From positions 62,001 through 126,000 of the forward strand of contig NZ_STGU01000011.1 of assembly GCF_004912135.1 (NCBI RefSeq): 64,000 nt of DNA. The letters run 5' to 3'. Under the pieces are notes generated by a model. That model saw only the letters and a list, made by a program, of their open reading frames with translations. It was not told the DNA's origin and made no database searches. Made by a program: the position numbers and the translations under genes. Shown one piece after another: positions 49,449-57,982 of this stretch; position 1 is the stretch's first letter, and each line of letters starts with the position of its first letter. Source of the stretch: Rhizobium rosettiformans W3 (GTDB taxonomy: Bacteria > Pseudomonadota > Alphaproteobacteria > Rhizobiales > Rhizobiaceae).

Positions 49449-49510
49449 GCATAAAGTAGGCCTGGCCTACGTCTCGACTGCCTGAGCAGCCTGCCCTGAA
49501 AGGCTTGGAA

Positions 49511-49587
49511 TGGCGCGAGTGACGGGGCTCGAACCCGCGACCTCCGGCGTGACAGGCCGGCACTCTAACCGACTGAGCTACACCCGC
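49511..49587 (-). tRNA. tRNA-Asp (GTC), copy 2
   Basis: Identical in sequence to copy 1, 62 bases apart, in the same orientation. It is the promoter-proximal copy of a tandem pair. Confidence 0.97.
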
Positions 49588-49648
49588 GCATTTCCAAATC
49601 GGGGTTCAAGGCGATCCCCGTCGAGCGGCTTGCCGTTCGATGAGCGGC

Positions 49649-49677
49649 TCTCTACGGGGTTCATCCGGAGGTGTCAA
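49649..49677 (-). promoter_or_regulatory. Promoter of the tandem tRNA-Asp genes
   Basis: On the minus strand TTGACA (49677-49672), a 17-base spacer and TAGAGA (49654-49649), about 60 bases before copy 2. Confidence 0.6.
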
Positions 49678-49856
49678 GCAGGTTTCAAGACAAAACCGTG
49701 ACCACTCGATTTTTTGCCGGGACCCCTCCTCCGACCCAGCTGAAGGCATCTGGTTCGCGACAACGCGCCGCAGGCGCAAAACAAGGATTCTGCTCACTTT
49801 TCCACATGCGCCTGAGAGGCGAATGACAAAAAAACAAAAAATCTGCACAAACGCTC

Positions 49857-49885
49857 TTGCAGATTTTCCGCGATCCGCATAGATC
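49857..49885 (+). promoter_or_regulatory. Promoter of tRNA-Val
   Basis: TTGCAG (49857-49862), 17 bases, TAGATC (49880-49885), about 40 bases before the tRNA. Confidence 0.45.
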
Positions 49886-49924
49886 ACGGCCACCGACGCG
49901 GCGGACATGATCCGATCAGCGCAC

Positions 49925-50000
<76 letters not shown>

Positions 50001-50019
50001 TTTTTTCCTTCCGATTTTT

Positions 50020-50742
50020 CTAGTTCTTCTTGCGCAGTCTGATGCGCATTGCCTTGCCGTCGGACTGGTCGACGTCAAAGACGCCTGTCTTGCGGATCAA
50101 GTCGCTCAGTTTCGACGAGCCATAGGTTCTCGAATCGAAATCGGATTTGAGATTGGAGAGTTGGGTCCCGAGCGCAGACAGCGCGACCCAGCCATCTTCG
50201 CTGTCGATGTCCGCCAAGACGCGCCTGATGATCGGGACGGCGGCGCTGGGTGATTTGAGTGAGGCCACCGGCTTCGCCTCTCCGTCAGAAGATGCCTGCA
50301 CGCCGATGTTTTCCGTGTAGATGAACCTTCTGCAGGCCTGACGAAAACTTTCGGGAGTCTTCTGCTCGCCGAATCCGTAGACGTCCACGCCTTGCTCGCG
50401 AATTCGAGACGCGAGCCGAGTGAAATCACTGTCAGACGAGACGAGGCAAAAGCCGTCGAAGCGACCGCTCAACAGCAAATCCATAGCATCGATGACCAAA
50501 GTTATGTCCGAGGCATTCTTTCCTGTGGTGTAGGCAAACTGCTGCTGAGGAATGATTGCGTGCCGCGTCAGCGTATCGATCCAGCCCCGCGATCGAGGAC
50601 TGGCGAAATCGCCATAGATTCGCCTGACGCTCGCTTCTCCGAGCCGCGCGATCTCCTCGAATAGGCCATCGGCGATCTTGCTCGACGTATTGTCTGCATC
50701 GATCAGAACGGCGAGACGTTTCAAACGATCATTCGCTGCCAC
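50020..50742 (-). CDS. NYN domain protein with C-terminal LOTUS/OST-HTH domain
   Basis: A protein of 240 residues. The NYN (PIN-like) nuclease domain covers about 8-150, with acidic sites in LAVLIDADNTS, SDITLVIDAMDLLL and LVSSDSDFTRLA. The C-terminal domain (about 168-235) with IIRRVLADIDSEDGWVALSALG and YGSSKLSDLIRKTG fits an OST-HTH/LOTUS RNA-binding fold. Together they suggest a metal-dependent RNase for structured RNA. It ends 20 bases from the 3' end of tRNA-Val, converging on it. The target is unknown. Confidence 0.88.
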   Translation of the reverse strand: MAANDRLKRLAVLIDADNTSSKIADGLFEEIARLGEASVRRIYGDFASPRSRGWIDTLTRHAIIPQQQFAYTTGKNASDITLVIDAMDLLLSGRFDGFCLVSSDSDFTRLASRIREQGVDVYGFGEQKTPESFRQACRRFIYTENIGVQASSDGEAKPVASLKSPSAAVPIIRRVLADIDSEDGWVALSALGTQLSNLKSDFDSRTYGSSKLSDLIRKTGVFDVDQSDGKAMRIRLRKKN

Positions 50743-50838
50743 TTCAGCCTCCCCTGCAACAGCCAGTTAAGGCTGCGGTCGAACTTCAGACCACAGCCTC
50801 CCCGAGTATCGCCGCATTGGCAAGGGTGGCCAGAAACC

Positions 50839-50868
50839 AAAAAGCCCGCCGGATCGCTCCGGCGGGCC
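50839..50868 (-). terminator. Terminator of the DapA-like gene
   Basis: GCCCGCCGGA and TCCGGCGGGC form a perfect 10-bp stem; on the minus strand a run of T residues follows. Confidence 0.85.
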
Positions 50869-50893
50869 TTCTTCGCATCGCTTTCTCTGCAGC

Positions 50894-51796
50894 TTACTTC
50901 CCGCCCACAGGCCGTGTTGCCGCCGCCTTCTCGACCATCGCCGTGACCTCGGCGCGGCGGGCGCCCTCCAGCGGCATGCGCGGCATGCGGACGCGCTCGG
51001 AGCCGCGGCCCATGATCTGTTCGGCGAGCTTGATCGACTGGACCAGGTCGTGTTCGGCATCGAGATGCAGAAGCGGCATGAACCAGCGGTAGATGCGGCG
51101 GGCTTCCATCCAGTCGCCACGGTCGGCGGCGGCGACCAGCGCCACCGATTCGGCCGGGAAGGCGCTGGTGAGGCCGGAGACCCAGCCCTTGGCGCCGAGC
51201 ATCAGGCCTTCGAGCGCCACGTCGTCAAGGCCGGCGAAGATGTCGTAGCGGTCGCCGAAAGCGTTGATCAGGTCGGTGAAGCGGCGCGGATCGGGCGCAC
51301 TTTCCTTGACGGCCTTGATGTTCTTCACGCCATCGAGGGCCTCCAGGACTTCCGCGCCGATGTTGACGCGGTAGGCCGGCGGGTTGTTGTAGAGCATGAT
51401 CGGCAGGCCTGTCGCCTCGGCCACCGTCTTGAAATGCGCGACCAGCTCATGGGGCTTCGGCACATAGACCATGGCTGGCAGGACCATAAGCCCATCGGCG
51501 CCGATCTTCTCGGCGTCGCGAGCATAGGCGCTCGCGCGGCGGGTGTCGAATTCCGACACGCCCGTGACGACCGGCACGCGGCCATTCACCACTTCGACGG
51601 CGGCCTTCAGGATGGTGCGCTTTTCTTCGGGATCGAGCGAGTTGTTCTCGCCGCAGGTGCCCATGACGATCAGGCCATTGACGCCGTCATTGACGAGGGC
51701 GTCGAGCACGCGCTGCGTGGCGTCGATGTCGACCGAGAGATCTTCATGGAATTGAGTCGTTGCGGCGGGGAAGACGCCGTGCCAGCCGGTGGTCAT
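50894..51796 (-). CDS. Dihydrodipicolinate synthase family aldolase/dehydratase
   Basis: A class I aldolase-type TIM barrel, 300 residues. GTCGENNSLDPEEKR near 47, the Tyr of IMLYNNPPAYRV near 134 and the Schiff-base Lys of IKAVKES near 163 are the family's active-site elements. The family includes DapA, NanA, KdgD and hydroxyproline catabolic deaminases. The regulator next door suggests a catabolic enzyme rather than lysine synthesis. The start ATG 51796 has AGGAGC upstream. The exact substrate is not readable. Confidence 0.85.
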   Translation of the reverse strand: MTTGWHGVFPAATTQFHEDLSVDIDATQRVLDALVNDGVNGLIVMGTCGENNSLDPEEKRTILKAAVEVVNGRVPVVTGVSEFDTRRASAYARDAEKIGADGLMVLPAMVYVPKPHELVAHFKTVAEATGLPIMLYNNPPAYRVNIGAEVLEALDGVKNIKAVKESAPDPRRFTDLINAFGDRYDIFAGLDDVALEGLMLGAKGWVSGLTSAFPAESVALVAAADRGDWMEARRIYRWFMPLLHLDAEHDLVQSIKLAEQIMGRGSERVRMPRMPLEGARRAEVTAMVEKAAATRPVGGK

Positions 51797-51827
51797 GGGA
51801 AGCTCCTGTTGATGAGATGAGTTCATC

Positions 51828-51848
51828 GTATACAGTTTGTCGACAAAC
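51828..51848. promoter_or_regulatory. Operator candidates upstream of the DapA-like gene
   Basis: GTATAC (51828-51833) and a perfect 14-bp palindrome GTTTGTCGACAAAC (51835-51848), about 40 bases before the start codon. FCD-type GntR regulators usually bind short palindromes of this kind. Confidence 0.55.
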
Positions 51849-51894
51849 GCAAGAGGTGTGCTTCAGAGATCGCTGAAACGGCTGCTTTGCAGGG

Positions 51895-52626
51895 TCAGAG
51901 GTTGGGGAGTTTGGCGGCAGCAGTGATGTTGCGTGCCACGTAGTCCTGGATCTGGCGGACGATCTGGTCGGCATGGGCGATCGACAGCCTGTCCGCCTCT
52001 TCCACATCCCCCGATCGGATTGCCTCGATGATCTTCTCGTGCTCCTCGACATAACGGCGCGGCAGCCGGTCATCGAAGGTCTGGTAGTAGAGCCTGAGGA
52101 TCCGGCGCCCCTCGTCCAGAAGGCGCGCGAAGAAGGCGGTGTAATAGGGATTGCCGGCGCGTTCGGCGATCGCGACATGAAAGTCGCGGTTGGCCTCGAT
52201 CATGGCGAAGGCATCCTGGGCCTCCACGGCCTTTGCGAAGCTCTCCTGATGGCGAACGATCTCCGCCATCCAGGCATCGCCGGAGCGCTGGGCGGCCCCG
52301 CGGGTCGTCACGCGATACATCAGGCAGAGCGCCTCGAAATAGGTGGGCAGGCTCGAGAAGTCGATGACCGCAACGATGGTGTTGCGGTTCGGCAGGCTGG
52401 TGACGAGACCTTCGGAGGTCAGCCGGAGCAGCGCTTCGCGGATCGGCGTGCGCGACATGCCGAAGTGTTCGGACAGGCGCGTTTCGTCGAGCGGGCTGCC
52501 GGGCGCGCGCTCCATGGTCAGGATCTCGTGGCGCAGCGCCTTGTAGACCGATTCGGTGCCGGAGCCGCGGGTGCGTGCCCCCTCGCCCTTTACGGTCTCG
52601 GTCTCTGCGTCGCGTACGTCGTCCAT
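51895..52626 (-). CDS. GntR family (FCD subfamily) transcriptional regulator
   Basis: A protein of 243 residues. The N-terminal winged helix has LDETRLSEHFGMSRTPIREALLRL near 46-69 (in part), the C-terminal FCD effector domain has histidines in NRDFHVAIAERAGN and HEKIIEAIRSGD, metal ligands in this subfamily. It stands directly upstream of the DapA-like gene, with two palindromes in the gap, so local control is inferred. ATG 52626 is chosen; a GTG at 52662 would add 12 residues. Confidence 0.9.
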   Translation of the reverse strand: MDDVRDAETETVKGEGARTRGSGTESVYKALRHEILTMERAPGSPLDETRLSEHFGMSRTPIREALLRLTSEGLVTSLPNRNTIVAVIDFSSLPTYFEALCLMYRVTTRGAAQRSGDAWMAEIVRHQESFAKAVEAQDAFAMIEANRDFHVAIAERAGNPYYTAFFARLLDEGRRILRLYYQTFDDRLPRRYVEEHEKIIEAIRSGDVEEADRLSIAHADQIVRQIQDYVARNITAAAKLPNL

Positions 52627-52715
52627 GCCTGCTCTCTCATCCTGTCCGTTCCCGTTCAGCACAGCGGCGAACGGCTTCGAAAGTCAAGGCTGGCATTGAT
52701 GAACGATCGGGAGGT

Positions 52716-53732
52716 TCAGCCCTGCAGCTCGCGGCGAGCCTCGAGATACCATTCAACGAAGGCCTTCACGCCGTCTTCGAGCCTGGTGCTCGGGGTATAT
52801 CCGGTCAGCGCCTGCAGGAGATCGGGGGCGGCATAGGTGCGCGGGACGTCACCCTTCTGCATCGGCAGCATCTTGCGGATCGCCGGCTGGCCGAGTGCCT
52901 TCTCCACCAGTTCGACGAAGTCCATCAGATTTTCCGGCTGACCACCGCCAATATTGACCAGGCGGAACGGTGCCTGACGGGACAGCGTCTCGATGTCCTC
53001 ATTGGCAACGCGATTCGATTCGTCCGGAATGACATGCGAGATCCTGATGATCGCCTCGACGAGATCGTCGATATAGGTGAAGTCGCGGCTCATCTGGCCC
53101 TCACCATAGATCTCGATCGGCTGGTCATTCAGCATCAAATCGACGAACTTGAAGAGCGCCATGTCCGGCCGGCCCCAGGGGCCGTAGACGGTAAAAAAGC
53201 GGAAAGCCGTGGTTGGCGTCTTGTAGAGATGGGCATGGGCATGGGCCATCAGCTCCATCGACTTCTTCGTCGCGGCATAGATGGTGAGCGGCTCGTCGGC
53301 GCGGTCCGTCTCGCGGAAGGGCACCGTCGGATTGGCGCCATAGATCGAGGAGGTCGAAGCCAGCATCAGGTGCTTGACCTTGTGACGCTCGGCAAGCTCG
53401 ATGATGTTGTAGGAGCCGGTGACGTTGGACGTGAGATAGGATTGCGGGTTTTCAAGGCTGTAGCGCACGCCCGCCTGGGCCGCGAGATGGATGACTACGT
53501 CCGGCGTGGCAGCCGCCATCGCGTCTTCCACCGCAGCGCGATCCTCCAGCATGGCGATCACAGGCGTGAACGCCGGATACTGGGCGAGCGCCGCATGGCG
53601 CATCTGCTTGAGCTTGACGTTGTAATAGGGCGTCATGCCATCGAAGCCGGTCACCTGATGCCCGTCGGCGAGCAGCCGGCGGGCAAGGTGAAAGCCGATG
53701 AAGCCGGCGGTGCCGGTGATGAAGTAATGCAT
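52716..53732 (-). CDS. lpsL: UDP-glucuronate 4-epimerase
   Basis: Converts UDP-glucuronate to UDP-galacturonate for lipopolysaccharide and capsule synthesis. An extended SDR with 338 residues, NAD loop [11 protein letters not shown] near 7-17, LASTSSIYG near 124 and catalytic YAATKK near 148. It follows the UDP-glucose dehydrogenase gene by two bases; in S. meliloti rkpK and lpsL are also adjacent, which supports the name. The start ATG 53732 was chosen because the upstream frame runs into rkpK. Confidence 0.92.
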   Translation of the reverse strand: MHYFITGTAGFIGFHLARRLLADGHQVTGFDGMTPYYNVKLKQMRHAALAQYPAFTPVIAMLEDRAAVEDAMAAATPDVVIHLAAQAGVRYSLENPQSYLTSNVTGSYNIIELAERHKVKHLMLASTSSIYGANPTVPFRETDRADEPLTIYAATKKSMELMAHAHAHLYKTPTTAFRFFTVYGPWGRPDMALFKFVDLMLNDQPIEIYGEGQMSRDFTYIDDLVEAIIRISHVIPDESNRVANEDIETLSRQAPFRLVNIGGGQPENLMDFVELVEKALGQPAIRKMLPMQKGDVPRTYAAPDLLQALTGYTPSTRLEDGVKAFVEWYLEARRELQG

Positions 53733-53734
53733 GC

Positions 53735-55051
53735 TCAGGCCTTTGCCGTGCGCTTGCCGATCGGGAAATGGCTGAAGCCGTATTTCTCCATCTCCTCCGG
53801 CTTGTAGATGTTGCGCAGGTCGACGATCACGGGCGCCTTCATCTCCTGCTTCAGCCGGCGGAAATCGAGCGCGCGGAATTCGTCCCATTCGGTGACGACG
53901 ACGATCGCCTCCGCACCGGCCGCGATCTCGTAAGGGTTCTTGCCATAGGTGACGGGACCGAGCACGGCCTTGGCGGCGTCCATGCCTTCGGGATCGAAGA
54001 CATGCACATCGGCACCGCCATCGAGCAGCGCCTGGACGATGGTTATGGCGGGTGCATCGCGCATGTCGTCGGTGTTCGGCTTGAAGGTCAGGCCGAGCAT
54101 GGCGATCTTCTTGCCGCGGACATTGCCCTCACAGGCAGCGATCACCTTGCGGCCCATGGCGCGCTTGCGGTTGTCGTTGATCGCGACCGTGGTTTCGATG
54201 AGCCGCAAGGGGCTGTCGAAGTCCTGAGCGGTCTTGACCAGCGCCAGCGTGTCCTTCGGGAAGCAGGAGCCGCCATAGCCCGGCCCGGCATGCAGGAACT
54301 TGTCGCCGATGCGCTTGTCCATGCCGATGCCCTTGGCGACTTTCTGCACGTCCGCACCGATCTGCTCGCAGAGGTCGGCGATCTCGTTGATGAAGGTGAT
54401 CTTCATCGCCAGGAAGGCGTTGGCCGCATATTTGATCAGCTCAGAGGTGCGGCGTTCGCAGAAATAGAGCGGCGCTTCGTTGAGATAGAGCGGGCGGTAG
54501 ACTTCGCGCATCAATTCAGTGGCGCGTTCGTCGCCAGAGCCGATGACGATGCGATCCGGCCGCTTGAAGTCGGCGATGGCCGCACCCTCGCGCAGGAATT
54601 CGGGATTGGAGACGACAGCGATGTCCTTGTCCGGGAATTCTTCGCGGAAGATCCGCTCGATTTCGTCGCCGGTGCCGACCGGCACCGTGGACTTGGTCAC
54701 GACCACGGTGAAACCGGTGACCGCCGCGGCAATCTCGCGGGCGGCGGCATAAACGTAAGAAAGGTCGGCATGGCCGTCGCCACGACGGGAGGGCGTACCG
54801 ACAGCGATGAAGACGACGTCGGCGGCTGCGACCGGCTTTGCCAGATCGAGCGAAAAGCTCAGGCGACCGGCCGCGCGGTTATGGGCGATGATGGCTTCAA
54901 GCCCCGGCTCGAAGATCGGCACTTCGCCCCGCTCCAGGGCCTCGACCTTCTCCGTCGACTTGTCGACACAGATCACTTCGTGACCAAAATCCGCGAGGCA
55001 GGCTCCCGACACAAGGCCGACATAACCCGAACCGATCATCACTATGCGCAT
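53735..55051 (-). CDS. rkpK: UDP-glucose 6-dehydrogenase
   Basis: Oxidises UDP-glucose to UDP-glucuronate in two NAD-dependent steps, supplying the next enzyme. It has 438 residues. The dinucleotide loop [10 protein letters not shown] is near 7-16, the catalytic cysteine is in [12 protein letters not shown] near 252-263, and [13 protein letters not shown] is near 325. Also called ugd. The two-gene unit has no other polysaccharide gene nearby in this window. Confidence 0.95.
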   Translation of the reverse strand: MRIVMIGSGYVGLVSGACLADFGHEVICVDKSTEKVEALERGEVPIFEPGLEAIIAHNRAAGRLSFSLDLAKPVAAADVVFIAVGTPSRRGDGHADLSYVYAAAREIAAAVTGFTVVVTKSTVPVGTGDEIERIFREEFPDKDIAVVSNPEFLREGAAIADFKRPDRIVIGSGDERATELMREVYRPLYLNEAPLYFCERRTSELIKYAANAFLAMKITFINEIADLCEQIGADVQKVAKGIGMDKRIGDKFLHAGPGYGGSCFPKDTLALVKTAQDFDSPLRLIETTVAINDNRKRAMGRKVIAACEGNVRGKKIAMLGLTFKPNTDDMRDAPAITIVQALLDGGADVHVFDPEGMDAAKAVLGPVTYGKNPYEIAAGAEAIVVVTEWDEFRALDFRRLKQEMKAPVIVDLRNIYKPEEMEKYGFSHFPIGKRTAKA

Positions 55052-55257
55052 TCAACACCTATCCTGATCATGATTGCATCTGACGCCGTCGTCCGTTCCG
55101 GTTCTGGAACATAAAACATGACGCCGAGATGACAAACCTGTGAGCCCGCATCCTGTTCGCCGCTGAAACTGAATAAAGTCAGCGCGATGTGACAGGGAGC
55201 CAGCCGTTCCATGCCGGTCTAGCTGCCGATGACGGCTCTGTCAAAAAGGGGCGGTCT

Positions 55258-56583
55258 TCAGCTATTCGAAGCCAGGCTCTCGCGCAGCTTTCGATGGGCG
55301 GCCTCGTCGAGGGAGAAATTCCACATCAGCGCGATTGCCGCGAGTTTGGGGAGAATCGGCAGGAAGGCATAGAGGGCGCCAAGCGCTGTCAGCGCCTCCG
55401 GTGTTTGCGTCGCGGTCTGGTCACCGATGAAGCCCGCGAGGTCGAGCAGCGGGAAGACGACACCGGCGGACAGCGCCACCGCAAGCTTGGTGATGAAGCT
55501 CCAGGCGGCAAAGTAGAGGCCAGAGCGCTGCTCGCCCGAAGAGACGGTGTCGTTGTCGATGACATCGGCCTGGATGGCGGGCGGGAGCGTGAGGTCGAAG
55601 CCAAGCAGCAGGCCGGTGATGACGCAGACCACAGTGAATGCGATGACGTCGCCTTCACCCAGGAATCCCGCGACCGAGAAAACGGCACAGGCAAGAATCA
55701 TCGCCAGACACCACGCACGGTGCTTGCCAAGACGTTTGGCAGTGGCAACGGCGAGCGGCACGCCGGCGATGGCGCAGAGGAAATAGGTGAAGAGCAAGGG
55801 TCCCTGCATGGCCGGTGCGCCGAGGCGCTGGCCGACGAAATAGATGAAGAGCGACGCCGGAATGGCATTGGCGAAGCTGTTGAGCAGGAATGCGGAGACA
55901 AGGCGCAGAAACGGGCCATTGGCGCGCAGATGCTCAAAGCCTTCCCGCAACGAGAGCTTCCGTTGCGAGAGGTCGACAGGCTCCGGCACCGTGGCGACCG
56001 CAAGCAGGCCGGCGACCGGCAGCATGACGGCGATGAAGACGGCAATCCAGGCAAGGCCATGGAAACCAACAGCCGTATCAAGGCCGCCGACGAAGGGCAG
56101 CGTGATGGCGATCAGGGAGCCGACAAGCGTTGCGCCCTCGCGAAAGGCGGAGAGCCTGACCCGCGCCTGATAGCCTGTCGCGAGCTCCGCTCCCCAGGCC
56201 GTGTAGGGCAGAAGCGACCAGGTCGCCCCGATCGAAAGCGCCACGCCCCAGACGGCCAGATAACCGACACCGGCATCCTCGGGCGGCCAGAAGACCATGA
56301 AGGCGGCGAGTGCGGTCAGCGGTGTGGAGATGACGAAAAAGAAGCGGCGCCGACCATAGCGGGACCGGACACGGTCGGAGAGCCAGCCGAACAGCGGATC
56401 GGTGACGGCATCGATCAGCCGGATGCCGAGCAGCAGGGTGCCGATGGTTGCCAGCGAGATGGCGAAATGATCGGCGTAGAAAGTGGGGAGCACGATGTAG
56501 AAGGGCAGCGCGATCGCGGCCATGGGAATTGCCGGAAGTGCGTAGAATGCAAGGCGTGTGGACGCCGGAGCCTGCTCTGTCAT
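55258..56583 (-). CDS. MFS transporter, GPH (glycoside-pentoside-hexuronide:cation) type
   Basis: A sugar-cation symporter-like protein, 441 residues and about 12 helices. DAVTDPLFGWLSDRVRSRYGRRR near 55-77 (in part) is the GPH signature with charged loop. The start ATG 56583 gives MTEQAPASTRLAFYALPA; the extended frame to 56679 overlaps the DUF2256 gene and was rejected. The substrate is unknown. Confidence 0.85.
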   Translation of the reverse strand: MTEQAPASTRLAFYALPAIPMAAIALPFYIVLPTFYADHFAISLATIGTLLLGIRLIDAVTDPLFGWLSDRVRSRYGRRRFFFVISTPLTALAAFMVFWPPEDAGVGYLAVWGVALSIGATWSLLPYTAWGAELATGYQARVRLSAFREGATLVGSLIAITLPFVGGLDTAVGFHGLAWIAVFIAVMLPVAGLLAVATVPEPVDLSQRKLSLREGFEHLRANGPFLRLVSAFLLNSFANAIPASLFIYFVGQRLGAPAMQGPLLFTYFLCAIAGVPLAVATAKRLGKHRAWCLAMILACAVFSVAGFLGEGDVIAFTVVCVITGLLLGFDLTLPPAIQADVIDNDTVSSGEQRSGLYFAAWSFITKLAVALSAGVVFPLLDLAGFIGDQTATQTPEALTALGALYAFLPILPKLAAIALMWNFSLDEAAHRKLRESLASNS

Positions 56584-56614
56584 GGGATCCCGATCGCTGG
56601 TGTGTCTGAGACCT

Positions 56615-56779
56615 CTACGGCTTCGCCGGGCTTGCGGTTTTGCCCGTCCGGCGGCAACGCTCCGAGCAATAGACGACATTCTCCCAGTCCCGCTCCCACT
56701 TCTTGCGCCAGGCGAAGGGCTTTTGGCAGACAGGACATGTCTTCTGGGGCAAATCGCCCTTGCGGATCATCTTCGGCAT
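56615..56779 (-). CDS. DUF2256 zinc-finger protein
   Basis: A 54-residue protein: [20 protein letters not shown] at the start, then [20 protein letters not shown] and CRRTGK. The C-x2-C and C-x3-C pairs make a small zinc finger, the DUF2256 signature. It lies in a frame too short for routine calling and 31 bases upstream of the GPH transporter gene. The function is unknown. Confidence 0.88.
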   Translation of the reverse strand: MPKMIRKGDLPQKTCPVCQKPFAWRKKWERDWENVVYCSERCRRTGKTASPAKP

Positions 56780-56915
56780 TTTGATCTCTCACTTCTCGTG
56801 GCCTATTCGCATTGGAGGCCCGCCCGGATCACCGCAGAACAATCAAGCAGTTGAAGCTTGCCACCCCCTGCCCCACTTGCTAGCTCGAAACCGCAATCAC
56901 GGGAGATAGATCAGC

Positions 56916-57902
56916 ATGAGAGAACATTCCTTCGGCCGGACAGAATTCACCGTCAGCGATATCGGCTTCGGCGCCTGGCAGATCGGTGGATCCTGGGGCG
57001 AAGTATCGGAAGCCGACGGTCGGGCGGCGCTGAACGCAGCGCTTGACGCCGGGATGACCTTCATCGACACGGCAGACGTCTATGGCGACGGTCGCTCGGA
57101 GAAGATCATCGCGGAGGTTCTGAAGGCCCGCGGCGGAAAGCGGCCGATGGTGGCCTCGAAGGCCGGCCGGAGGCTCAACCCGCATGTGGCCGACGGCTAC
57201 ACCAAGGCCAATATCGAAGCCTTCATCGACCGCTCCCTGAAAAACCTCGAGGTCGACAGCCTCGATCTCGTGCAGCTGCATTGCCCGCCAACAGACGTCT
57301 ATTACCGCCAGGAGATGTTCGAGGGGCTCGAAGAGATCCGCAAGGCCGGCAAGATCAAGCATTACGGTGTGTCGGTCGAGAAGGTCGAGGAAGCGCTGAA
57401 GGCGATCGAATATCCGGGCGTCACGTCGGTGCAGATCATCTTCAACATGTTCCGCCAGCGCCCGGCCGGCCTGTTCTTCCAGGAAGCCAAGCGCCGCAAC
57501 GTCGCCGTCATCGCCCGTGTGCCGCTGGCAAGCGGCCTGCTGTCGGGCAAGATCACGGCATCGACACAGTTTGCTGCGGAAGACCATCGCAATTTCAACC
57601 GCAATGGCGAAGCCTTCGATGTGGGCGAAACCTTTGCCGGCGTTCCCTTCGAAACCGGCCTCGCAGCAGTCGAGGAAGTCCGCAAGCTCGTGCCGGAAGG
57701 CGCCTCCATGGCGCAGTTTGCGCTGCGCTGGATCCTGATGCACGAGGCCGTCACGGTGGTGATCCCTGGCGCCCGCAATGGCGAGCAGGCCAAGGCCAAC
57801 GCTGCGGCGTCCGATTTGGCCGCGCTCTCCGCCGACGTGATGGCAGCATCCCGGGATGTCTACGAGCGGCTGATCGCGCCGCATGTCCATCACCGCTGGT
57901 AA
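56916..57902 (+). CDS. Aldo/keto reductase
   Basis: An NADPH-dependent oxidoreductase with a TIM barrel, 328 residues. The catalytic tetrad is visible: Asp and Tyr in FIDTADVYGDGRSE near 48-61, Lys in VASKAGR near 84, and His in LVQLHCPP near 121. The C-terminal VVIPGARNGEQAKAN binds the cofactor phosphate. A terminator follows. The substrate is unknown. Confidence 0.9.
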   Translation: MREHSFGRTEFTVSDIGFGAWQIGGSWGEVSEADGRAALNAALDAGMTFIDTADVYGDGRSEKIIAEVLKARGGKRPMVASKAGRRLNPHVADGYTKANIEAFIDRSLKNLEVDSLDLVQLHCPPTDVYYRQEMFEGLEEIRKAGKIKHYGVSVEKVEEALKAIEYPGVTSVQIIFNMFRQRPAGLFFQEAKRRNVAVIARVPLASGLLSGKITASTQFAAEDHRNFNRNGEAFDVGETFAGVPFETGLAAVEEVRKLVPEGASMAQFALRWILMHEAVTVVIPGARNGEQAKANAAASDLAALSADVMAASRDVYERLIAPHVHHRW

Positions 57903-57925
57903 ACGCGCCGACATCGACAAAATGA

Positions 57926-57963
57926 AGAGGCCGGGTGAGCGATCACCCGGCCTCTCTTGTTTC
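57926..57963 (+). terminator. Terminator after the aldo/keto reductase gene
   Basis: GAGGCCGGGTG and CACCCGGCCTC form an 11-bp stem with a 6-base loop, then TCTTGTTT. It lies just before the convergent phytase-like gene end and could serve both. Confidence 0.8.
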
Positions 57964-57982
57964 AGGCATCCTGATCTTGCGA

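Larger units (their letters stand above)
49588..49924. other. Divergent tRNA promoter region
   Basis: 337 bases between tRNA-Asp (minus) and tRNA-Val (plus). Apart from the two candidate tRNA promoters listed separately I see no gene; the ORFs here are poor. Confidence 0.5.

Noticed and set aside
55104..55122. GTTC-rich motif upstream of rkpK resembling a LexA box
   Set aside because: The repeats have the wrong spacing (not N7) and orientation, so it is not a LexA site.
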